Below are positions 15,365 through 22,634 of a stretch of DNA of 52,798 nt, piece after piece. Position numbers and translations under genes: made by a program. The stretch is from IMG/VR virus record IMGVR_UViG_3300009551_000020, positions 1-52,798 of that record; one strand, 5' to 3'. The first letter of the stretch is position 1. Each line of letters starts with the position of its first letter. Below the pieces are notes generated by a model. It made no database searches and was not told where the DNA came from. It saw only the letters and a program-made list of their open reading frames with translations. The DNA is from a virus.

Positions 15365-16399
15365 ATGAAACGAATCGCAGTAGATACCGCCAAGCTCGAA
15401 CGCAGCTACGGGATTATCTTCATGGGTCGCGACTCCCGCGCGCACATGTTCTACGGTAGCCCCGAGCAAATGGCGTTCGACGCGCAGCCCGGCCTCGTCA
15501 CGACTCAGAACGCCGGCATTCTGTCGTTGTTCACGACCTACGTCGAGCCCGAGGTCATCGAGATTTTGGTGCGCCCGACCAAGGCGGCCGAACTCTACGG
15601 CGAGACCAAAAAGGGCACATGGGTCTCGGATACCATCGCGTTTATCCAGGCGGAACGCACGGGCTCGGTGTCGAGCTACGGTGACTTCTCCAACGACGCG
15701 ATGAGCGACGCAAACATTGATTTCCCGCAACGCCAGTCGTACCACTACCAGACCAACACCCGTTGGGGCGAGCGCGAGATTGCGCGAGCCGCCGAGGCGA
15801 AAGTTGACCTCGCGAACTGGAAACAGCGCTCGTCGGCCCTCGCTATCGAGAAGTACCAGAACTACGCCTATCTGTACGGCATCAACGGCTTGCAGAACTA
15901 CGGCGGCACGAACGACCCGTTCTTGCCCGCGCCGATTGCGCCCACGCTCAATTGGTTTCAGCAGACCGACCCGACCGCGATTTTCGGCGACGTGTTGCGC
16001 ATTGTGCAGCAAGCGATTGCGCAGGGTAACGGGCTCGTTGACACGAACACCCGGTTCCGCATGGGCATGAGCCCCGGCAATCAGTCGAATTTCAGCAAGA
16101 CGAACCAGTTCAACTACAACGTCAACGACCAGATTAAGAAGAACTTTCCGAATCTGACCATCGTGACGGTGCCCGAGTTTGCCATCAACGGCGGCGGCGG
16201 GGTTGCTGGCGGCACCGAGTTCGTACAGCTTATCGCGGAAATTCCCGAGGGCGGCAAGACCGTCGAGGCCGCTTTCACCGAGAAGATGCGCGCCCATGCA
16301 ATGGTCGTGAAGTCAAGCTCGTGGGAGCAAAAGAAGTCGGCCGGCACGTGGGGCGTGGTGTTCTACCGCCCGGTGTTGGTCGCCGCGATGTTGGGATAA
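15365..16399 (+). CDS. Major capsid protein (DUF2184 type)
   Basis: A 344-residue shell protein. The sequence has the features of the DUF2184 HK97-fold family: an early VEPEVIEILVRPTKAAELYG, then KKGTWVSDTIAFIQAERTG, DIDFPQRQSYHYQTNTRWGE-like motifs and RAAEAKVDLANWKQRSSALA, and a C-terminal KSSSWEQKKSAGTWGVVFYR. No cleaved N-terminal delta domain is obvious, which fits a separate scaffold. It follows the cement gene after 24 bases and precedes a second cement-like gene after three bases. Confidence 0.88.
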   Translation: MKRIAVDTAKLERSYGIIFMGRDSRAHMFYGSPEQMAFDAQPGLVTTQNAGILSLFTTYVEPEVIEILVRPTKAAELYGETKKGTWVSDTIAFIQAERTGSVSSYGDFSNDAMSDANIDFPQRQSYHYQTNTRWGEREIARAAEAKVDLANWKQRSSALAIEKYQNYAYLYGINGLQNYGGTNDPFLPAPIAPTLNWFQQTDPTAIFGDVLRIVQQAIAQGNGLVDTNTRFRMGMSPGNQSNFSKTNQFNYNVNDQIKKNFPNLTIVTVPEFAINGGGGVAGGTEFVQLIAEIPEGGKTVEAAFTEKMRAHAMVVKSSSWEQKKSAGTWGVVFYRPVLVAAMLG

Positions 16400-16402
16400 C
16401 AC

Positions 16403-16963
16403 GTGCGCGCCTTGGGCGCAGTGTACGAGGGCGCGTTCGCTTCGAGGGTACTTGCTCAAAACCTCGAATCGCTCGCGCCCTTCGCGTTTTCTCTCGCCGG
16501 CTCGGGCTCGTGGGTTGCTGCGCGCGGCGGCTTGCTTCAAGGCCGGTTCGGTTTCGGGCAATACTCCACGGGGCTTGTCACTAACGCCGCTCCTACCGAC
16601 GCGTACGAGCTTGGCGTCGTCATCCCCTTACAGTCTACGAACAACGCCAACGGTGACGTTGTAGGCGGCCCCGCGAAGTTTGGCGGGCCGCTCGCGCGTT
16701 GGACGTGGCAGACGTGGGACAAGACTGCGAAGGCGTGGCGGCTGCGGCAAGGGCTCATGACGACGCTAGCCCCGCAAGGCAACTTTTTCCTGAAGTTTGC
16801 CGGGGGCGCGAATTACGGCGATACTGTTTACGCCTCGACCGTTGACGGTACTGCCGTTTCGGGCTCGGGGGTTCCGAATACCGTCGCGACCGCGTTTAAA
16901 GTCTGCGGGGTCGGCGGGCCGGGAAAGCTCGTTGTTGTGTCATCGGCCGCAAAATTTACATGA
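16403..16963 (+). CDS. Second cement/decoration-like structural protein
   Basis: A 186-residue protein with a GTG start. It is Gly/Ala-rich and beta-rich. Residues about 45-65 (LLQGRFGFGQYSTGLVTNA) and the following AYELGVVIPLQSTNNANGDV resemble the core of phage cement proteins, so it probably binds the capsid surface. The cement label is inferred from pattern and position between the capsid and connector genes. No export or membrane signal is present. Confidence 0.6.
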   Translation: MRALGAVYEGAFASRVLAQNLESLAPFAFSLAGSGSWVAARGGLLQGRFGFGQYSTGLVTNAAPTDAYELGVVIPLQSTNNANGDVVGGPAKFGGPLARWTWQTWDKTAKAWRLRQGLMTTLAPQGNFFLKFAGGANYGDTVYASTVDGTAVSGSGVPNTVATAFKVCGVGGPGKLVVVSSAAKFT

Positions 16964-16972
16964 GGTGAGATT

Positions 16973-17434
16973 ATGGCAGGAGAAACAGTTTCGATTGGTT
17001 GCAGGCTCCCGAACGGTATTCGGTTGGAAGTCGGCGTAAAGGCGAGCCATGTTGGAAACGGCGGCGCACCCTTCGCGATGGTTGTCAAAGGCGACGACTA
17101 CGAGCAAGTGTTGTTGCGTGGTACGAATCAACATTTGATCGTACGCGACCAGCGTCGCGCCCCCGTGGCCGTATTGCCCAATCAGCGCGAGCGCGAGCCG
17201 TACATCAATCACAACATTTCCAAGGCGTTTTGGGATCGTTGGTGTAAGGAAAATGCCAAGTCATGGCACCTCACAAGCGGGCAACTCTTTGTTGTGAAGA
17301 ACAACCCGAGCGAGATTAAGGCGGCTGCGATTGACGCGGCGGCCAAGTCGAAGCCGCTCTTTCAGGCGTTGGACCCCAAAGAGGTCATGAAGCTCGAAAA
17401 CGTCGAGATTGCGAAACGCGAAGACGAGGAATAA
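16973..17434 (+). CDS. Hypothetical virion-module protein, paralogue of 17954-18232
   Basis: A 153-residue protein with a GAGGTG ribosome site. It begins with a short domain, VSIGCRLPNGIRLEVG, that closely matches the start of the 92-residue protein at 17954. Both then have a W-x2-W region and a GxxFVV ending. The C-terminal 45 residues are helical and charged (KEVMKLENVEIAKREDEE). The pair brackets the head-tail connector gene. Function unknown; a decoration or adaptor role is plausible. Confidence 0.6.
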   Translation: MAGETVSIGCRLPNGIRLEVGVKASHVGNGGAPFAMVVKGDDYEQVLLRGTNQHLIVRDQRRAPVAVLPNQREREPYINHNISKAFWDRWCKENAKSWHLTSGQLFVVKNNPSEIKAAAIDAAAKSKPLFQALDPKEVMKLENVEIAKREDEE

Positions 17435-17437
17435 CTC

Positions 17438-17947
17438 GTGCCCGTCGTACCTTGCCCTTCACCGTGCCCGCCGATAACTCGGGGCGTCGTACAGTTCGAC
17501 GCTACCGAGTTCAACGCGCTGTACCCTGAGTTTTCGGGGCTCAACCCCACGGTGCAACAGAACTCGTTTAACGACGCGACGTTTCTACTCAACAACTCGT
17601 GCGGGTCGGCCGTGTGTGATGCCAACCAACGCATGTCGCTGTTGTATACGCTGACGGCGCATTGTCTGTTGATTGATCGGGGCACGAACGACGGGGCCGG
17701 TAACGTCACGCCCGCGCAAGGTATCGTCGGCCGTATTGACAGTGCGGCCGAGGGTACGGTCAACGTAAGCGCGTCGTATAACAACGAAGTTACGATGAGC
17801 GAGGCGTATTTCATACAAACGAAGTACGGGGCCAAATTCTGGCAACAGACTGCCCCCTATCGGACCATGGTTTACGTCGGGCCGCCTTCCTTTGGTCCGA
17901 ACGGCCCCGGATACCCGTTTGACGATAGCGGCTTTTTGCTGGACTAA
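17438..17947 (+). CDS. Head-tail connector protein (DUF4054 type)
   Basis: A 169-residue protein with a GTG start. The pattern FDATEFNALYPEFSGLNPTV, a helical middle, RIDSAAEGTVNVSASY and YFIQTKYGAKFWQQTAPYRT fits DUF4054 adaptor proteins, which bind under the portal and link it to the tail. It lies between two paralogous small genes and upstream of tail-completion genes, which is the expected place. Confidence 0.75.
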   Translation: MPVVPCPSPCPPITRGVVQFDATEFNALYPEFSGLNPTVQQNSFNDATFLLNNSCGSAVCDANQRMSLLYTLTAHCLLIDRGTNDGAGNVTPAQGIVGRIDSAAEGTVNVSASYNNEVTMSEAYFIQTKYGAKFWQQTAPYRTMVYVGPPSFGPNGPGYPFDDSGFLLD

Positions 17948-17953
17948 CACCCT

Positions 17954-18232
17954 ATGCCCGACACTGTGAAAGTTGCTTGCGGTCTCCCGAACGGGCTTAC
18001 GCTCGAAGTCGGATCGCCTACCGTGCTCAAGAGCGGCGAGCTTTCATCGACGTACAAGACCGCGCACCTTGTTGGATTCGTCGAGGCCGGTAAAAAGGCC
18101 GTGACCTTCCCGACCAAGGGGAAACAGCGGTTCGGAGTTACCACGGTCGCGACCGACCTTTGGGCGGCGTGGCTTGCTAAAAACAAAACCCTTCGCTACG
18201 TTGTCGAGGGGTCGGTGTTTGTCGTACCGTGA
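17954..18232 (+). CDS. Hypothetical protein, paralogue of 16973-17434
   Basis: A 92-residue protein beginning PDTVKVACGLPNGLTLEVG, which aligns with the start of the 153-residue protein two genes upstream. It continues with ATDLWAAWLAKNKTLRYVVE and a GSVFVV end, matching the same order of features there. It overlaps the next gene by GTGA. Probably a small beta-rich structural protein; function unknown. Confidence 0.6.
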   Translation: MPDTVKVACGLPNGLTLEVGSPTVLKSGELSSTYKTAHLVGFVEAGKKAVTFPTKGKQRFGVTTVATDLWAAWLAKNKTLRYVVEGSVFVVP

Positions 18233-18795
18233 AAGCGATTCAGGCAAACGCAACGATTAAGGGCGGCGAGGGGTTGAAAAAATACCTCTTTAACGTCGCC
18301 CAACGGCTCGGCACTAGCGGTACGGTACGCGTGGGGTTTCTCGAAGGTGCAATGTACCCGGCAACAGACTCGACGCGGTTCCGCCAAGGTGTGGCGCGTC
18401 TTAATGCTGTTGGACCTCGTAAGCCAAGCGCCCGAGCTTTCGTCGGTCCACGTAAGGCGACTGCTACGCCGCCTTTGCCGGTAGCGACCGTCGCGTTCTG
18501 GAATAACTTCGGAACGAGCCGAGCCCCGGCCCGCCCGTTCTTTTCCGACATGATTGCCGAGGATTCGCCCACGTGGGGGCGCAAGCTCGCCGCCGTAGCC
18601 AAGGCGGCGAAGTACGACACCAAGTTGACTCTTGCGCGTATGGGCGAAGGCATACAAGGCCGACTCGTTAAGAAAATTGTCGATTGGCCGGCCGACAACG
18701 CCCCGTTGACTGTCGCAATTAAGGGGTTCAACAAGGGGCTAATTGACCAAGGCATAATGCAACGTTCGACCGGCTACGAGGTCGTCGGCGCATGA
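18229..18795 (+). CDS. Tail completion/HK97 gp10-like protein
   Basis: A 188-residue protein with a GTG start overlapping the previous stop. The pattern VRVGFLEGAMYP, then VATVAFWNNFGTSRAPARPF, FF-S-DMIAE and a helical C-terminus is typical of gp10-like neck or tail-completion proteins. Its place after DUF4054 and before the neck terminator supports this. Coupled to the next gene by ATGA. Confidence 0.7.
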   Translation: MKAIQANATIKGGEGLKKYLFNVAQRLGTSGTVRVGFLEGAMYPATDSTRFRQGVARLNAVGPRKPSARAFVGPRKATATPPLPVATVAFWNNFGTSRAPARPFFSDMIAEDSPTWGRKLAAVAKAAKYDTKLTLARMGEGIQGRLVKKIVDWPADNAPLTVAIKGFNKGLIDQGIMQRSTGYEVVGA

Positions 18796-19229
18796 CCATA
18801 GGAAACCTACACGGCCTTGTACGCGGGGCAATCAACTCGGTGAACCCCGATGTTGCCGGGCAATGGCTCGTATCGACGGGAAACACTGTTGGCCCCTCGG
18901 GCAAGTCAACGCCGTCGTACGCGGCGGCCGTACCGGCACGGTTTCAGGTTCAAGCCGTGCGCGGGTCCGACCTCAAAAAGTACGCGTTCCTACAGGCGCA
19001 AGGCGTGTACCGCGCCGTGTATGCGTACGCGAACCTCGATGCAATCAACCGCGTCGAGTCGAAGGGCGGCGACCTCTTGACGTTTCCGCAGTACCCCAAC
19101 GGCCCGGCCCGCACGTGGCTTGTGTCTGCGGTAGATGAGCCTTGGACCTCGGGTAACGGCAACTTGGCATGGTGTCGAGTCATCGTCACGTTGCAGCTTG
19201 ACCCCAACAACCCCGTGTCGCAAGTATGA
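18792..19229 (+). CDS. Neck/tail adaptor protein, unknown family
   Basis: A 145-residue beta-rich protein overlapping both neighbours by four bases. It contains AVPARFQVQAVRGSDLKKYA, a Tyr/Ala-rich stretch and RTWLVSAVDEPWTSGNGNLA. The position between the gp10-like and neck terminator genes points to a head-tail joining role. I recognise no specific family. Confidence 0.6.
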   Translation: MTIGNLHGLVRGAINSVNPDVAGQWLVSTGNTVGPSGKSTPSYAAAVPARFQVQAVRGSDLKKYAFLQAQGVYRAVYAYANLDAINRVESKGGDLLTFPQYPNGPARTWLVSAVDEPWTSGNGNLAWCRVIVTLQLDPNNPVSQV

Positions 19230-19762
19230 CCTACGTTGTAACACCGACTCAAGAAGACTTATACACCGTGTTATCGACTTTCCTACAGTCGGTTACGGGG
19301 TTGGGTCAACAACTTGTGTTGCAAGGTTTGCCGAACCGTTCGAGTATGCCGGCGGCGTCGCCCGGCTTTGTCACGATGCAGCTTAGCCAAGGCAACCGAC
19401 TAAATTACAACATTGACACTTGGGACGCTACCGACCCGGCCGCGACCGCGATTACTTCCGAGACCCATTGGAAGGAACGGCTACAAGTCGATTTCTACGG
19501 CGCAACGTCAGGCGACTGGTCGAGAATCTTCGCCGGGCTATGGAAGGATGAAACCGCAGTTCTCGCCCTTCAACCCACGTGCGAGCCGCTGTACTGCCAT
19601 GACCCCTTACTAGCCCCTCTTGACGACAGCGAACAGCAGTACGAACAGCGCTGGACCGTCGAGGCGTTTTTACAATACAATCCTGTCGTGTCCGTTCCCA
19701 TGCAATTTGCCGACACGCTTAGCGTTACGCTCATCAACGTAGACGAGGCTTACCCTCCATGA
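19226..19762 (+). CDS. Neck terminator-like protein (gp12/LIC_12616 type)
   Basis: A 178-residue protein. LVLQGLPNRSSMPAASPGFV followed by WKERLQVDFYGATSGDWSRI and an RWTVEAFLQYNPVVSV strand match the phage neck terminator family found directly before DUF3383 sheath genes. It should cap the tail tube and sheath at the neck. It overlaps both neighbours by four bases, consistent with coupled translation. Confidence 0.7.
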   Translation: MTYVVTPTQEDLYTVLSTFLQSVTGLGQQLVLQGLPNRSSMPAASPGFVTMQLSQGNRLNYNIDTWDATDPAATAITSETHWKERLQVDFYGATSGDWSRIFAGLWKDETAVLALQPTCEPLYCHDPLLAPLDDSEQQYEQRWTVEAFLQYNPVVSVPMQFADTLSVTLINVDEAYPP

Positions 19763-21519
19763 ATTCTATCCCAATGAGTCAGCTTATCGGCGGCGTGCCG
19801 AGCGTGCTATCGGCCGGCGGAAACCCGCTGTCGCCGAACGGCGTATTGCTCACGACCGACACCTCGATTCCGATAGGCGTTGCTCAAGGCTTCCCGACCG
19901 CGCTCGCCGTGCAAAACTGGTTCGGCGTCAACTCGCCCGAGGCCGCGCTCGGCAACGTGTATTTCAACGGGTTCATCGGGGCGGATTCGCTACCCGGTAC
20001 GCTTTGGTTCTACCAGTATAACCAATCGGCCGTGTCTGCCTATCTGCGCGGGGGCTCGTTGGCCTCGACCGCGCTGTCGGTTATTCAGGCGCTCACGGGC
20101 ACCGTCATCGTTTCGGTAGACGGGCGCACTGTCACCTCGGCGAACATCAACCTCGCGAGCGCTACGAGCTTCACCAACGCGGCAACCCTGATTCAGACCG
20201 GGTTACAGACTGCGGGCAACGTATGGTCGGGTACCTTCACGACGACCAACGCCTCGACCGTCGTTACGATCAATACGACCGTCGGGGGTCAACTTCACGT
20301 CGGCGATATCATCGTCGGCACCGATATCCCGGTCGGCGCAACGATTACCTCTTTCGGCACCTATACCGTTCTCGCGGGCACGGGTACGGTGAACATTTCA
20401 GCCCCGGCGACCGGCGCGGCCGGCCCGACGGCGGGCACGGTTACGGCGCTACCTACGGTTACGTACGACAGCCTACGGGCGGCGTTCGTCATCACGTCGC
20501 CCACGACTGGCGCGACGAGTACGCTCGCCTACGCGACCGGCACAATTGCGGCGGGGCTCAAGCTGGATTTAGCAACGGGCGCGGTACTGTCGCAGGGTGC
20601 CGCCCCGGCAACCCCGGCCGGCGCAATGAACGGCGTCGTCGCGAGCACACAAAATTGGGTCACGTTCTCGCGGGTGTTCGACCTCACGAGCGACGTTACC
20701 GACGACCTCGCGTTTGCTGCGTGGGCTAGCAACTCAAGCCCGGCGGGTCAAGAACGCTTTTTATATGTTCAATGGGACGCATCCTTGGCCGAAACGACCG
20801 GCCCGGCTCCGACGAGTTTCGGGGCTCAAGTCGTGGCGGCGGCGTACAACGGCGTGATGCCGAACTTTGACCTTTCGAGCGGGAAGAAAGCAGCGTTCGT
20901 TATGGGCGCGATTGCCTCGCTCGATACCAACGCGACCGGCGGGCGTATTACGCTGGCGTACAAGGGGCAAGCCGGGCTCGTTGCTGACGTTACCGACGCC
21001 ACGGTCGCCGCAAACCTTGCCGGCACTCCGTACGGCTCGGGCGGCAACGGGTACAACTTCTACGGCTCGTTTGCGACCGCGAATCAGGCGTTCAACTTCT
21101 TGCAGCCGGGAAGCATGCCGGGGCAATGGAAATGGGTCGATGCGTACGTCAACCAAGTGTTGATGTTTTCCGACTTTCAACTCGCGCTCGCCGAGCTTGA
21201 GACGAACGTCAAGTCGATTCCGTACAACACGGCCGGGTACAACTTGGTTCGGTCGGCGTTGGCTGATCCTATCCAAAAGTACCTCAACTTCGGCGCGATT
21301 CAGCCGGGTATTCCGTTGTCGGCATCTCAGGCGCAGCAAGTCAACTTGGCCGCCGGCAAGAAAATCGACCAAGTTCTCTCGTCAGTCGGTTGGTACTTGC
21401 AGATTCTACCGGCCTCGGCTCAGGTTCGCGGCTTGCGCGGCTCGCCGCCTATGAAGTTCTGGTACACCGACGGCGGCTCGATTCAGTCGTTGTTGCTCGC
21501 AACCATCGACGTTCAATAA
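19759..21519 (+). CDS. Contractile tail sheath protein (DUF3383 type)
   Basis: A 586-residue protein forming the contractile sheath. DUF3383 features include the N-terminal LTTDTSIPIG and FGVNSPEAALGNVYF, and a C-terminal region KKIDQVLSSVGWYLQILPA, RGLRGSPPMKFWYTDGGSIQ and LLLATIDVQ, which is the usual ending of this family. Residues about 155-225 hold one copy of the insert module also seen in the cement and baseplate J proteins (20225-20420). Its stop is followed after 12 bases by the tube gene. Confidence 0.85.
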   Translation: MNSIPMSQLIGGVPSVLSAGGNPLSPNGVLLTTDTSIPIGVAQGFPTALAVQNWFGVNSPEAALGNVYFNGFIGADSLPGTLWFYQYNQSAVSAYLRGGSLASTALSVIQALTGTVIVSVDGRTVTSANINLASATSFTNAATLIQTGLQTAGNVWSGTFTTTNASTVVTINTTVGGQLHVGDIIVGTDIPVGATITSFGTYTVLAGTGTVNISAPATGAAGPTAGTVTALPTVTYDSLRAAFVITSPTTGATSTLAYATGTIAAGLKLDLATGAVLSQGAAPATPAGAMNGVVASTQNWVTFSRVFDLTSDVTDDLAFAAWASNSSPAGQERFLYVQWDASLAETTGPAPTSFGAQVVAAAYNGVMPNFDLSSGKKAAFVMGAIASLDTNATGGRITLAYKGQAGLVADVTDATVAANLAGTPYGSGGNGYNFYGSFATANQAFNFLQPGSMPGQWKWVDAYVNQVLMFSDFQLALAELETNVKSIPYNTAGYNLVRSALADPIQKYLNFGAIQPGIPLSASQAQQVNLAAGKKIDQVLSSVGWYLQILPASAQVRGLRGSPPMKFWYTDGGSIQSLLLATIDVQ

Positions 21520-21531
21520 GGGCACTGACAC

Positions 21532-21963
21532 ATGGGCACCATTACAACCGCCAACGCAAGCGTCGTTCTCTCGATTCCCGACGTTTTCACCGTTGACCAA
21601 ATTCTCTCAGGCTTCGCGGCTGACGACGCGTTTACCGCGCAAGCCTTCAAGATGACCGAGCAACGCATGGGCGTTGACGGTATTCTGTCGGCCGGCTACA
21701 CGCCGAGCCCGAAGCCGTTCGGTATCACGTTCCAACCCGACTCGCCCTCGATTCTGGTTTTCGACGCGTGGGGGCTCGCGCATATCGCAGCTAAAGAGGC
21801 GTTACAAGCCTCGATGGTCATTACAATGCCGAGTTTCGGGAAGGTGTTCAACTTCAACGTCGGTTGGCTCGATGACTTCAAGGCGCTACCCGACGCGAAG
21901 AAGGTCGCGGAGCCTCAGACGTACACGATCATTTGGCAGGATATCGTTGCGGTTCCGCTATAA
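21532..21963 (+). CDS. Tail tube protein
   Basis: A 143-residue protein located, as expected, between the sheath and the tail assembly chaperone. Tube-like features include an early SIPDVFTVDQILSGFAADDA, a GVDGILSAGYTPSPKPFGI turn, and a strand-rich C-terminus ending TYTIIWQDIVAVPL. It would polymerise as hexameric rings inside the sheath. A perfect hairpin (21965-21984) follows its stop, separating it from the chaperone gene. Confidence 0.78.
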   Translation: MGTITTANASVVLSIPDVFTVDQILSGFAADDAFTAQAFKMTEQRMGVDGILSAGYTPSPKPFGITFQPDSPSILVFDAWGLAHIAAKEALQASMVITMPSFGKVFNFNVGWLDDFKALPDAKKVAEPQTYTIIWQDIVAVPL

Positions 21964-21964
21964 G

Positions 21965-21984
21965 TTAGTTCCCACGGGAACTAA
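21965..21984. repeat. TTAGTTCCC/GGGAACTAA hairpin, intergenic copy 2
   Basis: Nine-base perfect arms around a two-base centre directly after the tube stop codon, matching the element at 12449-12466. It sits between a highly expressed structural gene and the chaperone gene. It could be an RNA processing or stability hairpin, since no T-run follows. Confidence 0.7.
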
Positions 21985-22011
21985 CGCGCACTGACTACAC
22001 AATGAAAAATC

Positions 22012-22527
22012 ATGCGAAAAACAGAACGATTGACTATCAAGACCGAGGGCCGGGATAAGGGCAAGACCTTTATTCTAACTGAAATGCCTTGCGACCAAGG
22101 CGAGCGTTGGGCGCTCCGTGCGCTCTTGGCGCTCACCAACACGGGCGCGTCAATTCCCGAGGAAGCGCTCGGGGCGGGCATGGCCGGGCTTGCCGCCGTA
22201 GGAATACAGGCGCTTGGCATGCTCGACGCAACGCAGGTACAACCCCTACTTGATGAGCTTTGGCCGGCGTGCGTGCGTATCGTGCCGCCGAATGAAAAGC
22301 TCATGCCGCAAGAAATCTTGCCGGGCATCAACTCTCAAATTGAAGAGGTCAAGACCCGACTCGAAATTTACACGGCGTTGTTCAAACTGCATACGGGTTT
22401 TTCGATGCCCGCCGAACTCCCGACTTCGGATACTCGGGAATCGCCGGGCAAAATCGAGGGCGGTTGGATTTCGTCAATGTCCCGCGCATTGTTGGCACTC
22501 TGGTCGCGAATCGCCTTGCGACCCTAG
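22012..22527 (+). CDS. Tail assembly chaperone, short form
   Basis: A 171-residue zero-frame product. Its place between the tube and tape measure genes is the standard place of tail assembly chaperones (lambda G/T-like). The N-terminal half is beta-rich (ERLTIKTEGRDKGKTFILTE); the rest is helical. At 22395-22401 the sequence G GGT TTT in frame is a canonical -1 slippery heptamer. Beyond it the -1 frame stays open to 22634 and reads more like protein than the short zero-frame tail, which ends in SRALLALWSRIALRP. Confidence 0.75.
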   Translation: MRKTERLTIKTEGRDKGKTFILTEMPCDQGERWALRALLALTNTGASIPEEALGAGMAGLAAVGIQALGMLDATQVQPLLDELWPACVRIVPPNEKLMPQEILPGINSQIEEVKTRLEIYTALFKLHTGFSMPAELPTSDTRESPGKIEGGWISSMSRALLALWSRIALRP

Positions 22528-22634
22528 TCGAATTGCAAACCGTACTCGGCGTCGAGGATGCGTATAACCTGTTAGAAGTTCTTTCCGTCGAGAATTACAA
22601 CCGAGCTAAGGCAAATGCCCGCAACAATAATTGA
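22012..22634 (+). CDS. Tail assembly chaperone, -1 frameshift extended form
   Basis: This is the predicted 207-residue fusion made by slipping back one base at 22395-22401 (G GGT TTT). The extension reads FFDARRTPDFGYSGIAGQNR, then VPRIVGTLVANRLATLVEL, QTVLGVEDAYNLLEVLS and VENYNRAKANARNNN, ending at TGA 22632-22634, which overlaps the start of the tape measure gene. The helical extension is the expected tape-measure-binding part. No start with a ribosome site is apparent for the -1 frame alone. Frameshifting is inferred from the heptamer and the reading frames. Confidence 0.7.
22395..22401 (+). promoter_or_regulatory. Programmed -1 ribosomal frameshift site
   Basis: The heptamer G GGT TTT (X XXY YYZ) is in register with the chaperone zero frame, as codons AC-G GGT TTT. 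A -1 slip gives GGG TTT and keeps pairing in both sites. The downstream -1 frame is open for 237 bases and reaches the tape measure start, as in other tailed phages. Confidence 0.7.

Noticed and set aside
14123-16297. A 724-residue open frame antisense to the cement and capsid genes
   Set aside because: The sense strand carries clear cement and major capsid proteins. The antisense product is Arg/Gly/Val-rich, a usual by-product of strong third-position GC bias.
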